Assembly (NCBI RefSeq): GCF_002893625.1
Contig: NZ_PKMZ01000001.1
Location: 620,001-684,000 of the forward strand
Origin: Mangrovicella endophytica
GTDB lineage: Bacteria; Pseudomonadota; Alphaproteobacteria; Rhizobiales; Rhizobiaceae
Reading direction: 5' to 3'
DNA: 64,000 bases
The notes beneath the pieces are model-generated. The model made no database searches. It was not told the origin of the DNA and saw only the letters and a list, made by a program, of their open reading frames with translations. Below, piece after piece: positions 10,484 through 19,199 of this stretch (position 1 is its first letter; each line of letters opens with the position of its first letter). A program made the position numbers and the translations under genes.

Positions 10484-11571
10484 CAGGCGCGCCCTCCCGT
10501 TCGCTCCACGAGCCGCGAGTCGGCATAGAGGTTGAGGGCGCCGGGCTCGAAGGCGAGCGCAGCATCCGCCGGCAGAGGCTGGCCTTCGGCGACGATCGCG
10601 CTGACCGGCAGGCCGCCGAGCCGCGCACGCACTATGCGCTCGGAGCCGACATCCTCCACCTTCTCGATCTCTGCCGGCAATCCACCACCGCGCTCGACGA
10701 CGCGCACGAATTCCGGACGGATGCCGAGCTCGATCCGCGCGCCTGAGGCAGTGTTTGCCCGTCCACCGGCCAGGGCGAGACGGTGGCCCGCAACGACGAC
10801 GGCATCACCGTCCATCTCGCAGGGCAGGACATTCATGCCGGGCGAGCCGATGAAATAGCCGACGAAGGTGTGCTTGGGGCGCTCGAACAGCTCTTCCGGG
10901 GTGCCGATCTGCACGACCTCGCCGTCATACATGACGACGACCTTGTCGGCGAAGGTCAGCGCTTCGGTCTGGTCATGCGTGACGTAGATCATCGTCATCG
11001 CGAACTCGCGGTGGAGTTCCTTCAGCTCCGAGCGCAGCTGCCACTTCATATGCGGGTCGATGACCGTCAGCGGCTCGTCGAAGAGGATGGCGTTGACGTC
11101 GGATCGGACGAGGCCGCGGCCGAGGGAGATCTTCTGCTTCTCGTCCGCCGTCAGGCCGCGGGCCTTGCGGTCGGCGCGCGTCTCGAGCCGCAGCCGCTTC
11201 AGCATGTCGTCGACGCGCCGCGCGATCTCGGCCTGCGGCACCTTCCGGTTGCGCAGCGGGAAGGCGAGGTTCTCGCGCACCGTCATCGTGTCGTAGATCA
11301 CCGGAAACTGGAACACCTGCGCGATGTTGCGCGCTTCCGGCGACAGCGTCGTGACGTCGCGGTCGTCAAAGCGCACCTGGCCCTCGGACGGCGTCAGCAG
11401 GCCGGAGATGATGTTGAGCAGCGTCGTCTTCCCGCAGCCCGACGGGCCGAGAAGCGCGTAGGCGCCACCATCCTCGAAGGCGTGATCGACCTCGCGCAGC
11501 GCGTAGTTGCCGGCCTTCGCCAGCTCCGGCGAATAGGCGTGGCGGATGTGATCGAGCCTGATGCGGGCCAT
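10483..11571 (-). CDS. glpT: Glycerol ABC transporter ATPase GlpT (degenerate signature motif)
   Basis: Nucleotide-binding subunit of the MalK/UgpC type, 362 residues, with a C-terminal TOBE-like regulatory domain (about 240-350). The Walker A motif GPSGCGKTT (42-50), the Q-loop (VFQF, Gln88), Walker B with catalytic Glu (AILFDEP, 161-167) and the H-loop His (YVTHDQ, His199) are all present. The ABC signature, normally LSGGQ, reads LTADEKQ at about 140-146. The D-loop is VID rather than NLD. It pairs with GlpS, which shows the reverse pattern of intact and altered motifs. It lies 11 bp downstream of glpS. Confidence 0.9.
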   Translation of the reverse strand: MARIRLDHIRHAYSPELAKAGNYALREVDHAFEDGGAYALLGPSGCGKTTLLNIISGLLTPSEGQVRFDDRDVTTLSPEARNIAQVFQFPVIYDTMTVRENLAFPLRNRKVPQAEIARRVDDMLKRLRLETRADRKARGLTADEKQKISLGRGLVRSDVNAILFDEPLTVIDPHMKWQLRSELKELHREFAMTMIYVTHDQTEALTFADKVVVMYDGEVVQIGTPEELFERPKHTFVGYFIGSPGMNVLPCEMDGDAVVVAGHRLALAGGRANTASGARIELGIRPEFVRVVERGGGLPAEIEKVEDVGSERIVRARLGGLPVSAIVAEGQPLPADAALAFEPGALNLYADSRLVERTGGRA

Positions 11572-11582
11572 CGTCTATCCTC

Positions 11583-12662
11583 TCACGCTGCCAGCGCCAC
11601 GGGCGCGTTCACCGCCGCGCCATCGCCGGCGAAGACGAGAACATGGCTGGGGTCGAAGCCAAGCCGCACCCGGTCGCCCGCCGCCATGCGGCGCACGCCG
11701 TGGATCAGCGCGATGATCCGGTCCGACCCGAAATCGGCATGGACGAAGGTCTCCGAACCCGTCACCTCCGTCAGCGTCACGACCGCCTCGAAGCTGGCGC
11801 CGCTCTCGCCGTCGCCGAGGCTCAGCCGGTGCGGGCGAATGGCGATCCTGTAATCGTCGTCGGCAAGTCCCGCATGGGCCGGCGCGGCATCGAAGGCGAG
11901 GGCGCCCGGCCCGGTGAAGCGTGAACCCCGCTTCTGGACGGCGATGACGTTGAGCGGCGGATCGGAGAAGGTGCGCGCGGTGACGAGGTCGTGCGGCCGC
12001 CGGTAGACATCCGGCGTCGGGCCGAACTGGGTCACCCGGCCTTCGGAGAGCGTTGCGGTGTTGCCACCGAGAAGCAGCGCCTCGTGCGGCTCCGTGGTGG
12101 CGTAGACGAAGATCGCGCCGGTGGCGGCAAAGATCTTCGGCAGCTCCTCGCGCAGCTCTTCGCGCAGCTTGTAGTCGAGATTGGCCAAGGGTTCGTCGAG
12201 AAGCACGAGGTCGGCGTTCTTGACCAGCGCGCGTGCCAGCGCCGTGCGCTGCTGCTGACCGCCGGATAGGTTCAGCGGCGTCCTGTCGAGGAACGGCGTC
12301 AGCTTCATCAGCGCGGCGGCGCGACGCACCTTCGCGTCGATCTCGGCGGATGGCTGCTTCTGGATGCGCAGCGGCGAGGCGATGTTCTCGTAGACCGTGA
12401 GGGCGGGGTAGTTGATGAACTGCTGATAGACCATCGCGACGTTGCGCTGGCGGACCGGCACACCCGTCACGTCTTTCCCGTCCATCAGGATCTGACCGCC
12501 GGTCGGCTGATCGAGGCCGGCCATCAGCCGCATCAGGCTGGTCTTGCCGGCAAGCGTCGGCCCGAGAAGCACGTTCAGGCTTCCGCGCTCCAGGCGCAGC
12601 GAGACGTCATCGATATGGACGTCACGCCCGACCTTCCAGACCAGATTTTTCAGTTCGAGCAA
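11583..12662 (-). CDS. glpS: Glycerol ABC transporter ATPase GlpS (H-loop His missing)
   Basis: Second nucleotide-binding subunit, 359 residues, MalK-like with a C-terminal TOBE-type domain. Walker A (GPTLAGKT, 34-41), the Q-loop (MVYQQF), a canonical signature (LSGGQQQ from 132) and Walker B (LVLLDEPLANLD, Glu157) are intact. At the H-loop the usual YVTHDQ is YATTEP, so Thr190 replaces the switch histidine. The start codon is TTG at 12662, supported by GGAGG five nt upstream; no better ATG or GTG precedes the conserved LELKNL start. It is the first transporter gene after glpD. Confidence 0.88.
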   Translation of the reverse strand: MLELKNLVWKVGRDVHIDDVSLRLERGSLNVLLGPTLAGKTSLMRLMAGLDQPTGGQILMDGKDVTGVPVRQRNVAMVYQQFINYPALTVYENIASPLRIQKQPSAEIDAKVRRAAALMKLTPFLDRTPLNLSGGQQQRTALARALVKNADLVLLDEPLANLDYKLREELREELPKIFAATGAIFVYATTEPHEALLLGGNTATLSEGRVTQFGPTPDVYRRPHDLVTARTFSDPPLNVIAVQKRGSRFTGPGALAFDAAPAHAGLADDDYRIAIRPHRLSLGDGESGASFEAVVTLTEVTGSETFVHADFGSDRIIALIHGVRRMAAGDRVRLGFDPSHVLVFAGDGAAVNAPVALAA

Positions 12663-12700
12663 GCCGTCCTCCCAAACAGTGCCCTGATGATTCGACCCGC

Positions 12701-14206
12701 CTATTCGGCAGCCAAGCGCGATGCCGTGACCTGCCGCATGTAATCATCCAGCTCTTTGGCTTCCTGCGGAGCGAAGCGTAGCCCGAGTTTCGTGCGCCGC
12801 CAAAGTACATCTTCGCTTGTGCGTGCCCATTCCTTGGCGATGAGCCACTTCACCTCGCATTCGAACAGGCCATGACCGAAGTCGCGCCCGAGCGCGCCCC
12901 CGGTCATGATTCCGCTCGCCAGCGTACCGTAGGAGCGGACAAGCCGCCGGATCGTCCGCGCATCGAGAGCAGGAACTGCCTGCCCGAGGCTCGCCTCCAA
13001 AGCACCGACGCCATCAACGGCGAAGTCGCCGCCGGGCAGTGCGGCGCCGGCCGTCCAGGACGACCCGCGACCGCCGAGATGCTCGGCGATCTTCTCCACG
13101 ACCTCTTCGGACAGGACGCGATAGGTAGTGATCTTGCCGCCGAAGCAGTTGAGGACGGGCGCGTGGCCGAGCTCGCCGGCCTCTACCGTCAGCACGTAGT
13201 CGCGCGTGGCTTCCTGCGCCTTCGACGCGCCGTCGTCATAGAGCGGACGCACGCCGGAATAGCTCCAGACCACCTCGTCGCGCGTCACCGGTTCGGCGAA
13301 ATACTCGCTGGCCGCGGCAAGGAGATAGGAAATCTCCTCCTCGGTGATCACCGCACCACCCGGGTCGCCATCATAATCCCGATCGGTCGTGCCGATCAGC
13401 GTATAGTCGTCCTCGTAGGGGATCGCGAAGATGATCCGCCCGTCGGCATTCTGGAAAATATAGGCCCGGTCATGCTCGTAGAGCTTGCGCGTGACGATGT
13501 GCGAGCCCTGCACGAGCCGGACGTGCCGCCGCTCCCGGCGGTTCATCACGTCATGAACCACCTGGTCGACCCATGGCCCGGCGACGTTGACGAGGTATCT
13601 GGCGCGCACCTCGGACCGGGCGCCGGTCGCCATGTCCTGCAGCGTGATCGTCCACGCGTCGTCGATGCGCTGCGCGGCGACCACCTTGGTTCGCACCATG
13701 ATGTCGGCGCCGCGTGCCTCCGCGTCCCGCGCATTGAGGATCACCAGACGCGCATCGTCGACACGCGCATCCGAATATTCGAAGCCCTTCTTGAAGACCG
13801 GCTTCAGCGGTGCTCCGAGCGGGCCGTCGGCCAGCGATACCGCCGTCGTCTTCTTCAGCGTCCTGCGGCCGCCGATATGGTCGTAGAGGAAAAGGCCGAG
13901 CCGCAGGAGCCAGGCCGGGCGCAGGCCGGCATGATGCGGCAGCACGAAGCGCAAGGGTCGGATGATGTGCGGCGCGATCGCCCACAGCCGCTCACGTTCG
14001 CCAAGCGCGTGGCGCACCAGCGAAAACTCATAATGTTCGAGGTAGCGCAGCCCGCCATGGATCAGCTTGGTCGACCACGAGGACGTGCCGGAGGCGAGAT
14101 CGTTCATCTCGGCGAGGCCGACCCGATAGCCGCGACCGGCCGCGTCGCGGGCGATCCCGCAACCGTTGATACCGCCGCCGATGACGAACACGTCGTAATC
14201 GCGCAT
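12701..14206 (-). CDS. glpD: Aerobic glycerol-3-phosphate dehydrogenase
   Basis: Membrane-associated FAD enzyme of 501 residues that oxidises glycerol 3-phosphate to dihydroxyacetone phosphate and passes electrons to ubiquinone. The N-terminal dinucleotide motif VIGGGINGCGIARDAAGRG is at residues 6-24. It is followed by the GlpD motifs SGTSSWSTKLIHGGLRYLEHYEF and, near the middle, RIIFAIPYEDDYTLIGTTD. The C-terminal part (LRFAPQEAKELDDYM) is the usual capping region. ATG 14206 is chosen because the FAD motif starts at once; GGGGAGG lies somewhat far upstream (about 13 nt). It lies 88 bp downstream of glpR and 38 bp upstream of glpS. Confidence 0.95.
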   Translation of the reverse strand: MRDYDVFVIGGGINGCGIARDAAGRGYRVGLAEMNDLASGTSSWSTKLIHGGLRYLEHYEFSLVRHALGERERLWAIAPHIIRPLRFVLPHHAGLRPAWLLRLGLFLYDHIGGRRTLKKTTAVSLADGPLGAPLKPVFKKGFEYSDARVDDARLVILNARDAEARGADIMVRTKVVAAQRIDDAWTITLQDMATGARSEVRARYLVNVAGPWVDQVVHDVMNRRERRHVRLVQGSHIVTRKLYEHDRAYIFQNADGRIIFAIPYEDDYTLIGTTDRDYDGDPGGAVITEEEISYLLAAASEYFAEPVTRDEVVWSYSGVRPLYDDGASKAQEATRDYVLTVEAGELGHAPVLNCFGGKITTYRVLSEEVVEKIAEHLGGRGSSWTAGAALPGGDFAVDGVGALEASLGQAVPALDARTIRRLVRSYGTLASGIMTGGALGRDFGHGLFECEVKWLIAKEWARTSEDVLWRRTKLGLRFAPQEAKELDDYMRQVTASRLAAE

Positions 14207-14277
14207 GGCCGCTCTGCATCCTCCCCTTTCGCATTGCAGCATAATGGATGCTCATGCGAATGAAGGGAAAGCTACAG

Positions 14278-14304
14278 CGAAAGAAAAACGAAAATCAAAC
14301 GAAA
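14278..14304 (-). promoter_or_regulatory. Candidate GlpR operator: three CGAAA repeats at 11-bp period
   Basis: CGAAA (TTTCG on the transcribed strand) occurs at 14278, 14289 and 14300, exactly 11 bp apart, and an inverted TTTCG lies at 14227-14231. DeoR-family regulators often bind direct repeats of TTTCG-like half-sites spaced about one helical turn. The array lies in the glpR-glpD gap and overlaps the last codons of glpR, so GlpR could repress glpD and the transport genes here. Confidence 0.5.
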
Positions 14305-15116
14305 TCCACGACTGCGCTGACCGGCTCCTGTTTTTCCTCCGTTTCCGCTGTGAGATCGCCGCCGGCTGTCTCCAGAAGCTGCACGCCATGCGCTTCGCAG
14401 ACCGCCTGGATGGCTGGTGGCGCGCGATCGGTGACGAAGGTGCTGACCTGCGACAGATGGCCGATTCGAACGGGCGCGCTGCGGTCGAACTTGGAGCTGT
14501 CGGAAGCGAGAATGACGTGGCGCGCGTTGGAGATGATCGCCTGCGCCACCCGCACCTCGCGATAGTCATAGTCCAGCAGCGATCCGTCCGGATCGATCGC
14601 CGAGACGCCGATCACGGCGAAGTCGACCTTGAACTGGCGGATGAAGTCGACGGCGGCCTCGCCGACGATGCCGCCGTCCGAGCGCCGTACGACTCCGCCC
14701 GCGATCACGATTTCGATCTCGGGATAGGGCCGCATCAGCGATGCGACATTGATGTTGTTGGTGATGACCATGAGACCCGACTTGCGCAGGAGCGCCTGGG
14801 CGACAGCCTCGGTGGTCGTGCCGATATTGATGAAGAGAGAGGCGCGGTCGGGGATGAGCTCGGCCACCGCGCGTCCGATCGCCGCCTTCTCGTCGGCGGC
14901 GATGGCGCGGCGGGCGTCGTAGCCGACATTCTCCACGCTGGAGGAAAGGATCGCGCCGCCGTGGATGCGGGCGAGGAGCCGGGCGCCGCAGAGATCGTTG
15001 AGGTCCTTGCGGATCGTCTGCAGCGACACCCTGAAGTCGGCTGCCAAGTCCTCAACGGTGACCTTGCCGGAGCGTTTTGCACGCTCCAGGATCTGCGACT
15101 GGCGTTCCGTCAGCAT
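14295..15116 (-). CDS. glpR: DeoR-family glycerol-3-phosphate regulon repressor
   Basis: Transcription factor of 273 residues. The N-terminal DeoR helix-turn-helix is LTERQSQILERAKRSGKVTVEDLAADFRVSLQTIRKDLNDL (2-42). The sugar-phosphate effector domain contains the typical INIGTTTEAVAQAL (about 108-121), ITNNINVA and GGVVRRSDGGIVG motifs. It senses glycerol 3-phosphate or a related compound in characterised relatives. ATG 15116 is preceded by AGGGGAG; the frame is open 33 codons further but without DeoR similarity. It is the first gene of the glp locus, followed by glpD with the candidate operator between them. Confidence 0.9.
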   Translation of the reverse strand: MLTERQSQILERAKRSGKVTVEDLAADFRVSLQTIRKDLNDLCGARLLARIHGGAILSSSVENVGYDARRAIAADEKAAIGRAVAELIPDRASLFINIGTTTEAVAQALLRKSGLMVITNNINVASLMRPYPEIEIVIAGGVVRRSDGGIVGEAAVDFIRQFKVDFAVIGVSAIDPDGSLLDYDYREVRVAQAIISNARHVILASDSSKFDRSAPVRIGHLSQVSTFVTDRAPPAIQAVCEAHGVQLLETAGGDLTAETEEKQEPVSAVVDFV

Positions 15117-15201
15117 CGGCGCTCCCCTGATCGAGGGGAAGATGCCGAAGCTGGAGGACGGCCACAACCCCAGCTGAACGCCTGCGTTGAAGAGCTTGCG
15201 C

Positions 15202-16125
15202 ATGCAGCCGCCCAATCAAGCTGGCGATGCTATTGCGCATGGAATGGCGTATGACGGTTCGATGTCGAACGCCTTGAGAGTTGCCAAAGGGAAATTCGGA
15301 CGTGTCGCGCTGCTCGACATGGATCGTCCGCTCGTGCGCCATGCCCATCCGCATTGTCACGTGCTTCTCAAGGTGGAAGGCGCCGATACGCAATTCTCAG
15401 TGCGCGACGACCTCGTCCCGCTGACGGGCGACAGCGCCGTCCTCATCAATGCCTGGGAACCGCACGCCTATGCGCATGACGCGATGCGTCCGCGCACCAT
15501 TATCCTGGCCCTCTACATCGAGCCGAGCTGGCTCGGCGCCTTTCGCCCGAACTGGTCCGCGAGTGGCCGGCCGGATTTCTTCGCCGCATCGGTCGGTGCG
15601 ATCACGCCGCGCATCCGGGCACTGACGGACGAGCTGGCCCGCGCCATGGTCGCCGAGCCGGCAGCGCAGGCGCTCCATGAGACGCTGCTGTCGCAGCTCA
15701 TGATCGCGGTCATCGAACGCTTCACCTCGTGGCGCGAGGCGACGCCGTCGCTGCGCGAGCTGGCGCGGTGGCAGGGGATCGACCGGCGCATCCGTGCTGC
15801 CGGCGTGCGCATCGACACCGATCCCGGTTCGATCCGCGAGATTGACGAGCTGGTCGGCGAGAGCGGCGTATCCCGCGCCCAGTTCTTCCGGCTGTTCGAG
15901 GCGTCATTCGGCGTCTCGCCGCGCGTCTACCTCAATGTCGCGCGGCTGGAGAGGGCGGTGAAGGCCGTGTCGGAGAGCGACATGAGCTTCGCCACCATCG
16001 GCGAAACGCTCGGCTTCACCGTTCCGGCGCATTTCTCCCGCTTCTTCCACGATCACGCGGGTTCCTCGCCCTCCGGCTTTCGGGCCGTCACCCGGATGAC
16101 GGACGATTTTGAGACTTCTCGGTAA
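15202..16125 (+). CDS. AraC-family transcriptional regulator
   Basis: About 307 residues. An N-terminal cupin-type sensing domain (MDRPLVRHAHPHCHVLLKVEG, WEPHAYAHD) is followed by a C-terminal double helix-turn-helix (IREIDELVGESGVSRAQFFRLFEASFGVSPRVYLNVARLERAVKAV, then ATIGETLGFTVPAHFSRFFHDHAGSSPSGFR). The start is uncertain: ATG 15202, ATG 15244, ATG 15262 and a TTG at 15187 are all in frame, with only weak ribosome sites. It is divergent from glpR and sits 104 bp upstream of the molybdenum hydroxylase operon on the same strand, so it most likely controls that operon. The inducer would be furoate or a related acid if the pathway call is right. Confidence 0.85.
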   Translation: MQPPNQAGDAIAHGMAYDGSMSNALRVAKGKFGRVALLDMDRPLVRHAHPHCHVLLKVEGADTQFSVRDDLVPLTGDSAVLINAWEPHAYAHDAMRPRTIILALYIEPSWLGAFRPNWSASGRPDFFAASVGAITPRIRALTDELARAMVAEPAAQALHETLLSQLMIAVIERFTSWREATPSLRELARWQGIDRRIRAAGVRIDTDPGSIREIDELVGESGVSRAQFFRLFEASFGVSPRVYLNVARLERAVKAVSESDMSFATIGETLGFTVPAHFSRFFHDHAGSSPSGFRAVTRMTDDFETSR

Positions 16126-16229
16126 GCGACGAGACATGGCGGGATCGCCCTCAAGGCCGCCCGCTTCCTAAGCTCCTCTGAACATGGCGCTCTCCTCGGG
16201 AGTGGACGCGCTCTGGGAGGAGTTTCATC

Positions 16230-19199
16230 ATGACCGCCAACCCGCCCGCGAGCGGCTGGACGGGACGTTCGGTAGCGCGTGTCGAGGACGCGGCGCTGCT
16301 GACGGGACGCGGCCGTTACATGGACGATCTGCCGATCGCGGCGGGAACGCTGCACGCGGCGATCCTGCGCTCGCCGCACGCCCACGCCATCATCCGCCGC
16401 ATTGACACGGCGAAGGCGCTCGCCTTGCCGGGTGTCACCTGCGTCCTCACCGCCGAGGACGTCTGCCGCCTGTCGCGGGCGATGACGGTCGGCGTGAAGG
16501 CCGATGTCGAGGCCTGGCCGATCGCTGTCGAGCGCGTGCGCTATGTCGGCGAGCCGGTCGCGGTGATCGTCGCCATCGACCGCTATGTCGCCGAGGACGC
16601 AGCCGACCTGATCGAAGTCGACTATGAGACGCTGCCGGCGGTGGTTGATCCGCGCGCCGCCGCGGAAGCCGGCGCACCGGTCCTGCACCCGTCGCTCGGC
16701 GGCAATGTCATCAACGAGCGGCTGTTCCGCTATGGCGATCCGGAAGCCGCCTTCGCGGCGGCGCCGCGGCGCGTTGCGGTGACGATCGACTATCCCCGCA
16801 ATTCCGGCACGCCGATCGAGACCTATGGCGTCGTTGCGGCCTACGACCCGAGTGACGACAGCTACGACGTCACGGCCAATTTCCAGGGCCCGTTCTCGAT
16901 CCATGCGGTTGTCGCCCGCGCCCTCAACGTGCCGGGCAATCGCATGCGGCTGCGCACGCCCCTCGATTCCGGCGGCTCCTTCGGCATCAAGCAGGGCGTC
17001 TTCCCCTATATGATCCTCCTGGCGCTGGCGGCGCGCGTCGCCAACCGTCCGGTGAAGTGGATCGAGGACAGGCTTGAACATCTCGCGGCCTCCGTCTCTG
17101 CCACCAACCGGGTCACGACGCTGGCCGCCGCAGTCGAAGCCGACGGGCGGATCACCGCGCTCGATTGGGATCAGCTCGAGGACTGCGGCGCGCACTTGCG
17201 GGCGCCCGAGCCGGCGACGCTCTACCGCATGCACGGCAACATGACCGGCGCCTACGCGATCCGCAATGTCGCCATCCGCAACAGGGTCGTCCTCACCAAC
17301 AAGACGCCGACGGGGCTCAACCGCGGCTTCGGTGGGCCCCAGATGTACTTCGCGCTGGAACGGCTGATGCAGCGCATCGCGATCGAGCTGGGTCTTGACC
17401 CGCTCGACGTCATCCGCCGCAATCTCGTGCCCGCCGGCTCCTTTCCCTATCGCACTGCGACCGGAGCGCTGCTTGATAGCGGCGACTATCAGGCGGCGAT
17501 GGCTCGCGCGGTCCTGGATGGCGGGCTGGCCGACCTGCTTGAGCGGCAGCGGAAGGCACGCGCCGAGGGGCGCCTCTACGGCATCGGCTACACGGCCGCC
17601 GTGGAGCCCAGCGTCTCCAACATGGGCTACATCACCGCCGTTCTCTCGCCTGCGGCGCGTCGCAAGGCCGGTCCAAAGAACGGCGCCCAGGCAACTGCGA
17701 CGATCGGGATCGACCCGCTCGGCGCCGTCACGGTCAAGGTCGCGTCGGTGCCGCAGGGGCAGGGGCACCGCACCGTGCTCGCTCAGGTCGTCGCCGACGT
17801 GCTCGGCCTGAAGCTCGATGCGGTCCGCGTCATTGCCGACGTGGACACGGGGCGCGATGCCTGGTCGATCGCCTCCGGCAACTATTCAAGCCGTTTCGCA
17901 CCGGCCGTTGCGGGCGCTGCCAAACTCGCCGCCGATCGCATCGCCGAAAAGCTGAAGCGCGTCGCGGCCGGGCAGCTCAACGTGCCGGCGGAAGAGGTGG
18001 AACTCGCCGACGGCAGGGCGCGCGCCCGCGCCAACCCGGACAACGCCGTCTCCTTCGCGCGCGTCGCTGCGGCGGCGCACTGGGCGCCGGGCACGCTGCC
18101 CGACGACGTCGACCAGACGATCCGCGAAACCGTGTTCTGGACGCCGGAGCAGCTGATCGCGCCGGACGACGAGGATGCCGTCAACTCCTCGCTCTGCCAC
18201 GGCTTCATCTTCGACTATTGCGGCGTCGAGGTGGACCGGGTGACCGGCGCGGTGCGCATCGACAGATACGTCACCATGCATGACTGCGGCCGCATCCTGC
18301 ATCCCGGCATGGTGGAGGGTCAGGTCACCGGCGGCTTCGCCCATGCCGTCGGCGCCGCGCTGCTGGAGGAATACGCCTATGGCCCGGACGGCAGCTTCCT
18401 GTCGGGCACGCTCGCCGACTACCTGATCCCGACCGTCATGGAGGTGCCGGAGCCGGTGATCCTCCATTACGAGAGCCCGTCGCCCTTCACGCCGCTCGGC
18501 GCCAAGGGCGTCGGCGAAGGCAACTGCATGTCCACCCCCGTCTGCCTCGCCAATGCCGTGGCGGATGCCTGCGGCTTTGACGAGGTGACGCTGCCGCTCG
18601 TCCCGGCCCGTATCGCCGATCGGCTGGCGGGCGAGGAGAGGCCCTCGCGCGAAGCGCCGGCCAAGGCGGCCGGTGCCGAGGCGCGGCCCGGCGAGCGCAA
18701 GCTGACGGGGGAGGGCTCGGCGGTGGTCGCCGCGTCCCGGCAGGCCGTCTGGGACATGCTGCTCGACCCGAAGACGCTGGAAGCGGTGATCCCGGGCGCG
18801 CATGGCGTGCGCAAGATCTCCCCGACGCACTTTCTCGCCGACGTCACCCTCGGCGTCGGCCCGGTGAAGGGCCGCTACCGCGCCGAGATCGAGCTGTCGG
18901 ACTTGCAGGAGCCGGAGGCTGTGACGCTGTCGGGCGGCACCGACGGCGCGCTCGGCTTCGGTCGGGGCTCCGGGCGCATCACACTGACCGAAGAGGCGCC
19001 GGGCCAGACCACGGTACGCTATGTCTATGAGGCGGCGATCGGCGGCAAGGTGGCCTCGGTCGGTGGGCGGCTGCTCGATGGCGCGGCCCGCGTCGTCATC
19101 GGCCAGTTCTTCAAGTCGTTGGCCGCGCATGCCGGCGGCAAGCCGGCCTCCGCCGGCCTCCTCGCGCGCCTGCGCACCCTTCTGGCGAGGCGCCAATGA
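16230..19199 (+). CDS. hmfA: Molybdopterin hydroxylase large subunit fused to CoxG domain, probable 2-furoyl-CoA dehydrogenase HmfA
   Basis: A 989-residue molybdenum-binding subunit of the xanthine dehydrogenase family. The N-terminal a/b hammerhead domain (GRGRYMDDL to about 125) is followed by the two-part Mo-cofactor domain, which includes RGFGGPQMYFALERLMQRIA and the catalytic Glu in GAKGVGEGNCMS near residue 763. After a charged linker the last roughly 165 residues are a separate SRPBCC/CoxG-type domain (KLTGEGSAVVAASRQAVWDMLLD, about 823-970). The order of five genes (large, FAD, FeS, CoA ligase, crotonase) matches the hmfABCDE furoate cluster, where this enzyme hydroxylates furoyl-CoA at C5. 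It lacks the AYxCSFR loop of form I CO dehydrogenase. The ATGA overlap with the next gene indicates coupling. Confidence 0.75.
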   Translation: MTANPPASGWTGRSVARVEDAALLTGRGRYMDDLPIAAGTLHAAILRSPHAHAIIRRIDTAKALALPGVTCVLTAEDVCRLSRAMTVGVKADVEAWPIAVERVRYVGEPVAVIVAIDRYVAEDAADLIEVDYETLPAVVDPRAAAEAGAPVLHPSLGGNVINERLFRYGDPEAAFAAAPRRVAVTIDYPRNSGTPIETYGVVAAYDPSDDSYDVTANFQGPFSIHAVVARALNVPGNRMRLRTPLDSGGSFGIKQGVFPYMILLALAARVANRPVKWIEDRLEHLAASVSATNRVTTLAAAVEADGRITALDWDQLEDCGAHLRAPEPATLYRMHGNMTGAYAIRNVAIRNRVVLTNKTPTGLNRGFGGPQMYFALERLMQRIAIELGLDPLDVIRRNLVPAGSFPYRTATGALLDSGDYQAAMARAVLDGGLADLLERQRKARAEGRLYGIGYTAAVEPSVSNMGYITAVLSPAARRKAGPKNGAQATATIGIDPLGAVTVKVASVPQGQGHRTVLAQVVADVLGLKLDAVRVIADVDTGRDAWSIASGNYSSRFAPAVAGAAKLAADRIAEKLKRVAAGQLNVPAEEVELADGRARARANPDNAVSFARVAAAAHWAPGTLPDDVDQTIRETVFWTPEQLIAPDDEDAVNSSLCHGFIFDYCGVEVDRVTGAVRIDRYVTMHDCGRILHPGMVEGQVTGGFAHAVGAALLEEYAYGPDGSFLSGTLADYLIPTVMEVPEPVILHYESPSPFTPLGAKGVGEGNCMSTPVCLANAVADACGFDEVTLPLVPARIADRLAGEERPSREAPAKAAGAEARPGERKLTGEGSAVVAASRQAVWDMLLDPKTLEAVIPGAHGVRKISPTHFLADVTLGVGPVKGRYRAEIELSDLQEPEAVTLSGGTDGALGFGRGSGRITLTEEAPGQTTVRYVYEAAIGGKVASVGGRLLDGAARVVIGQFFKSLAAHAGGKPASAGLLARLRTLLARRQ

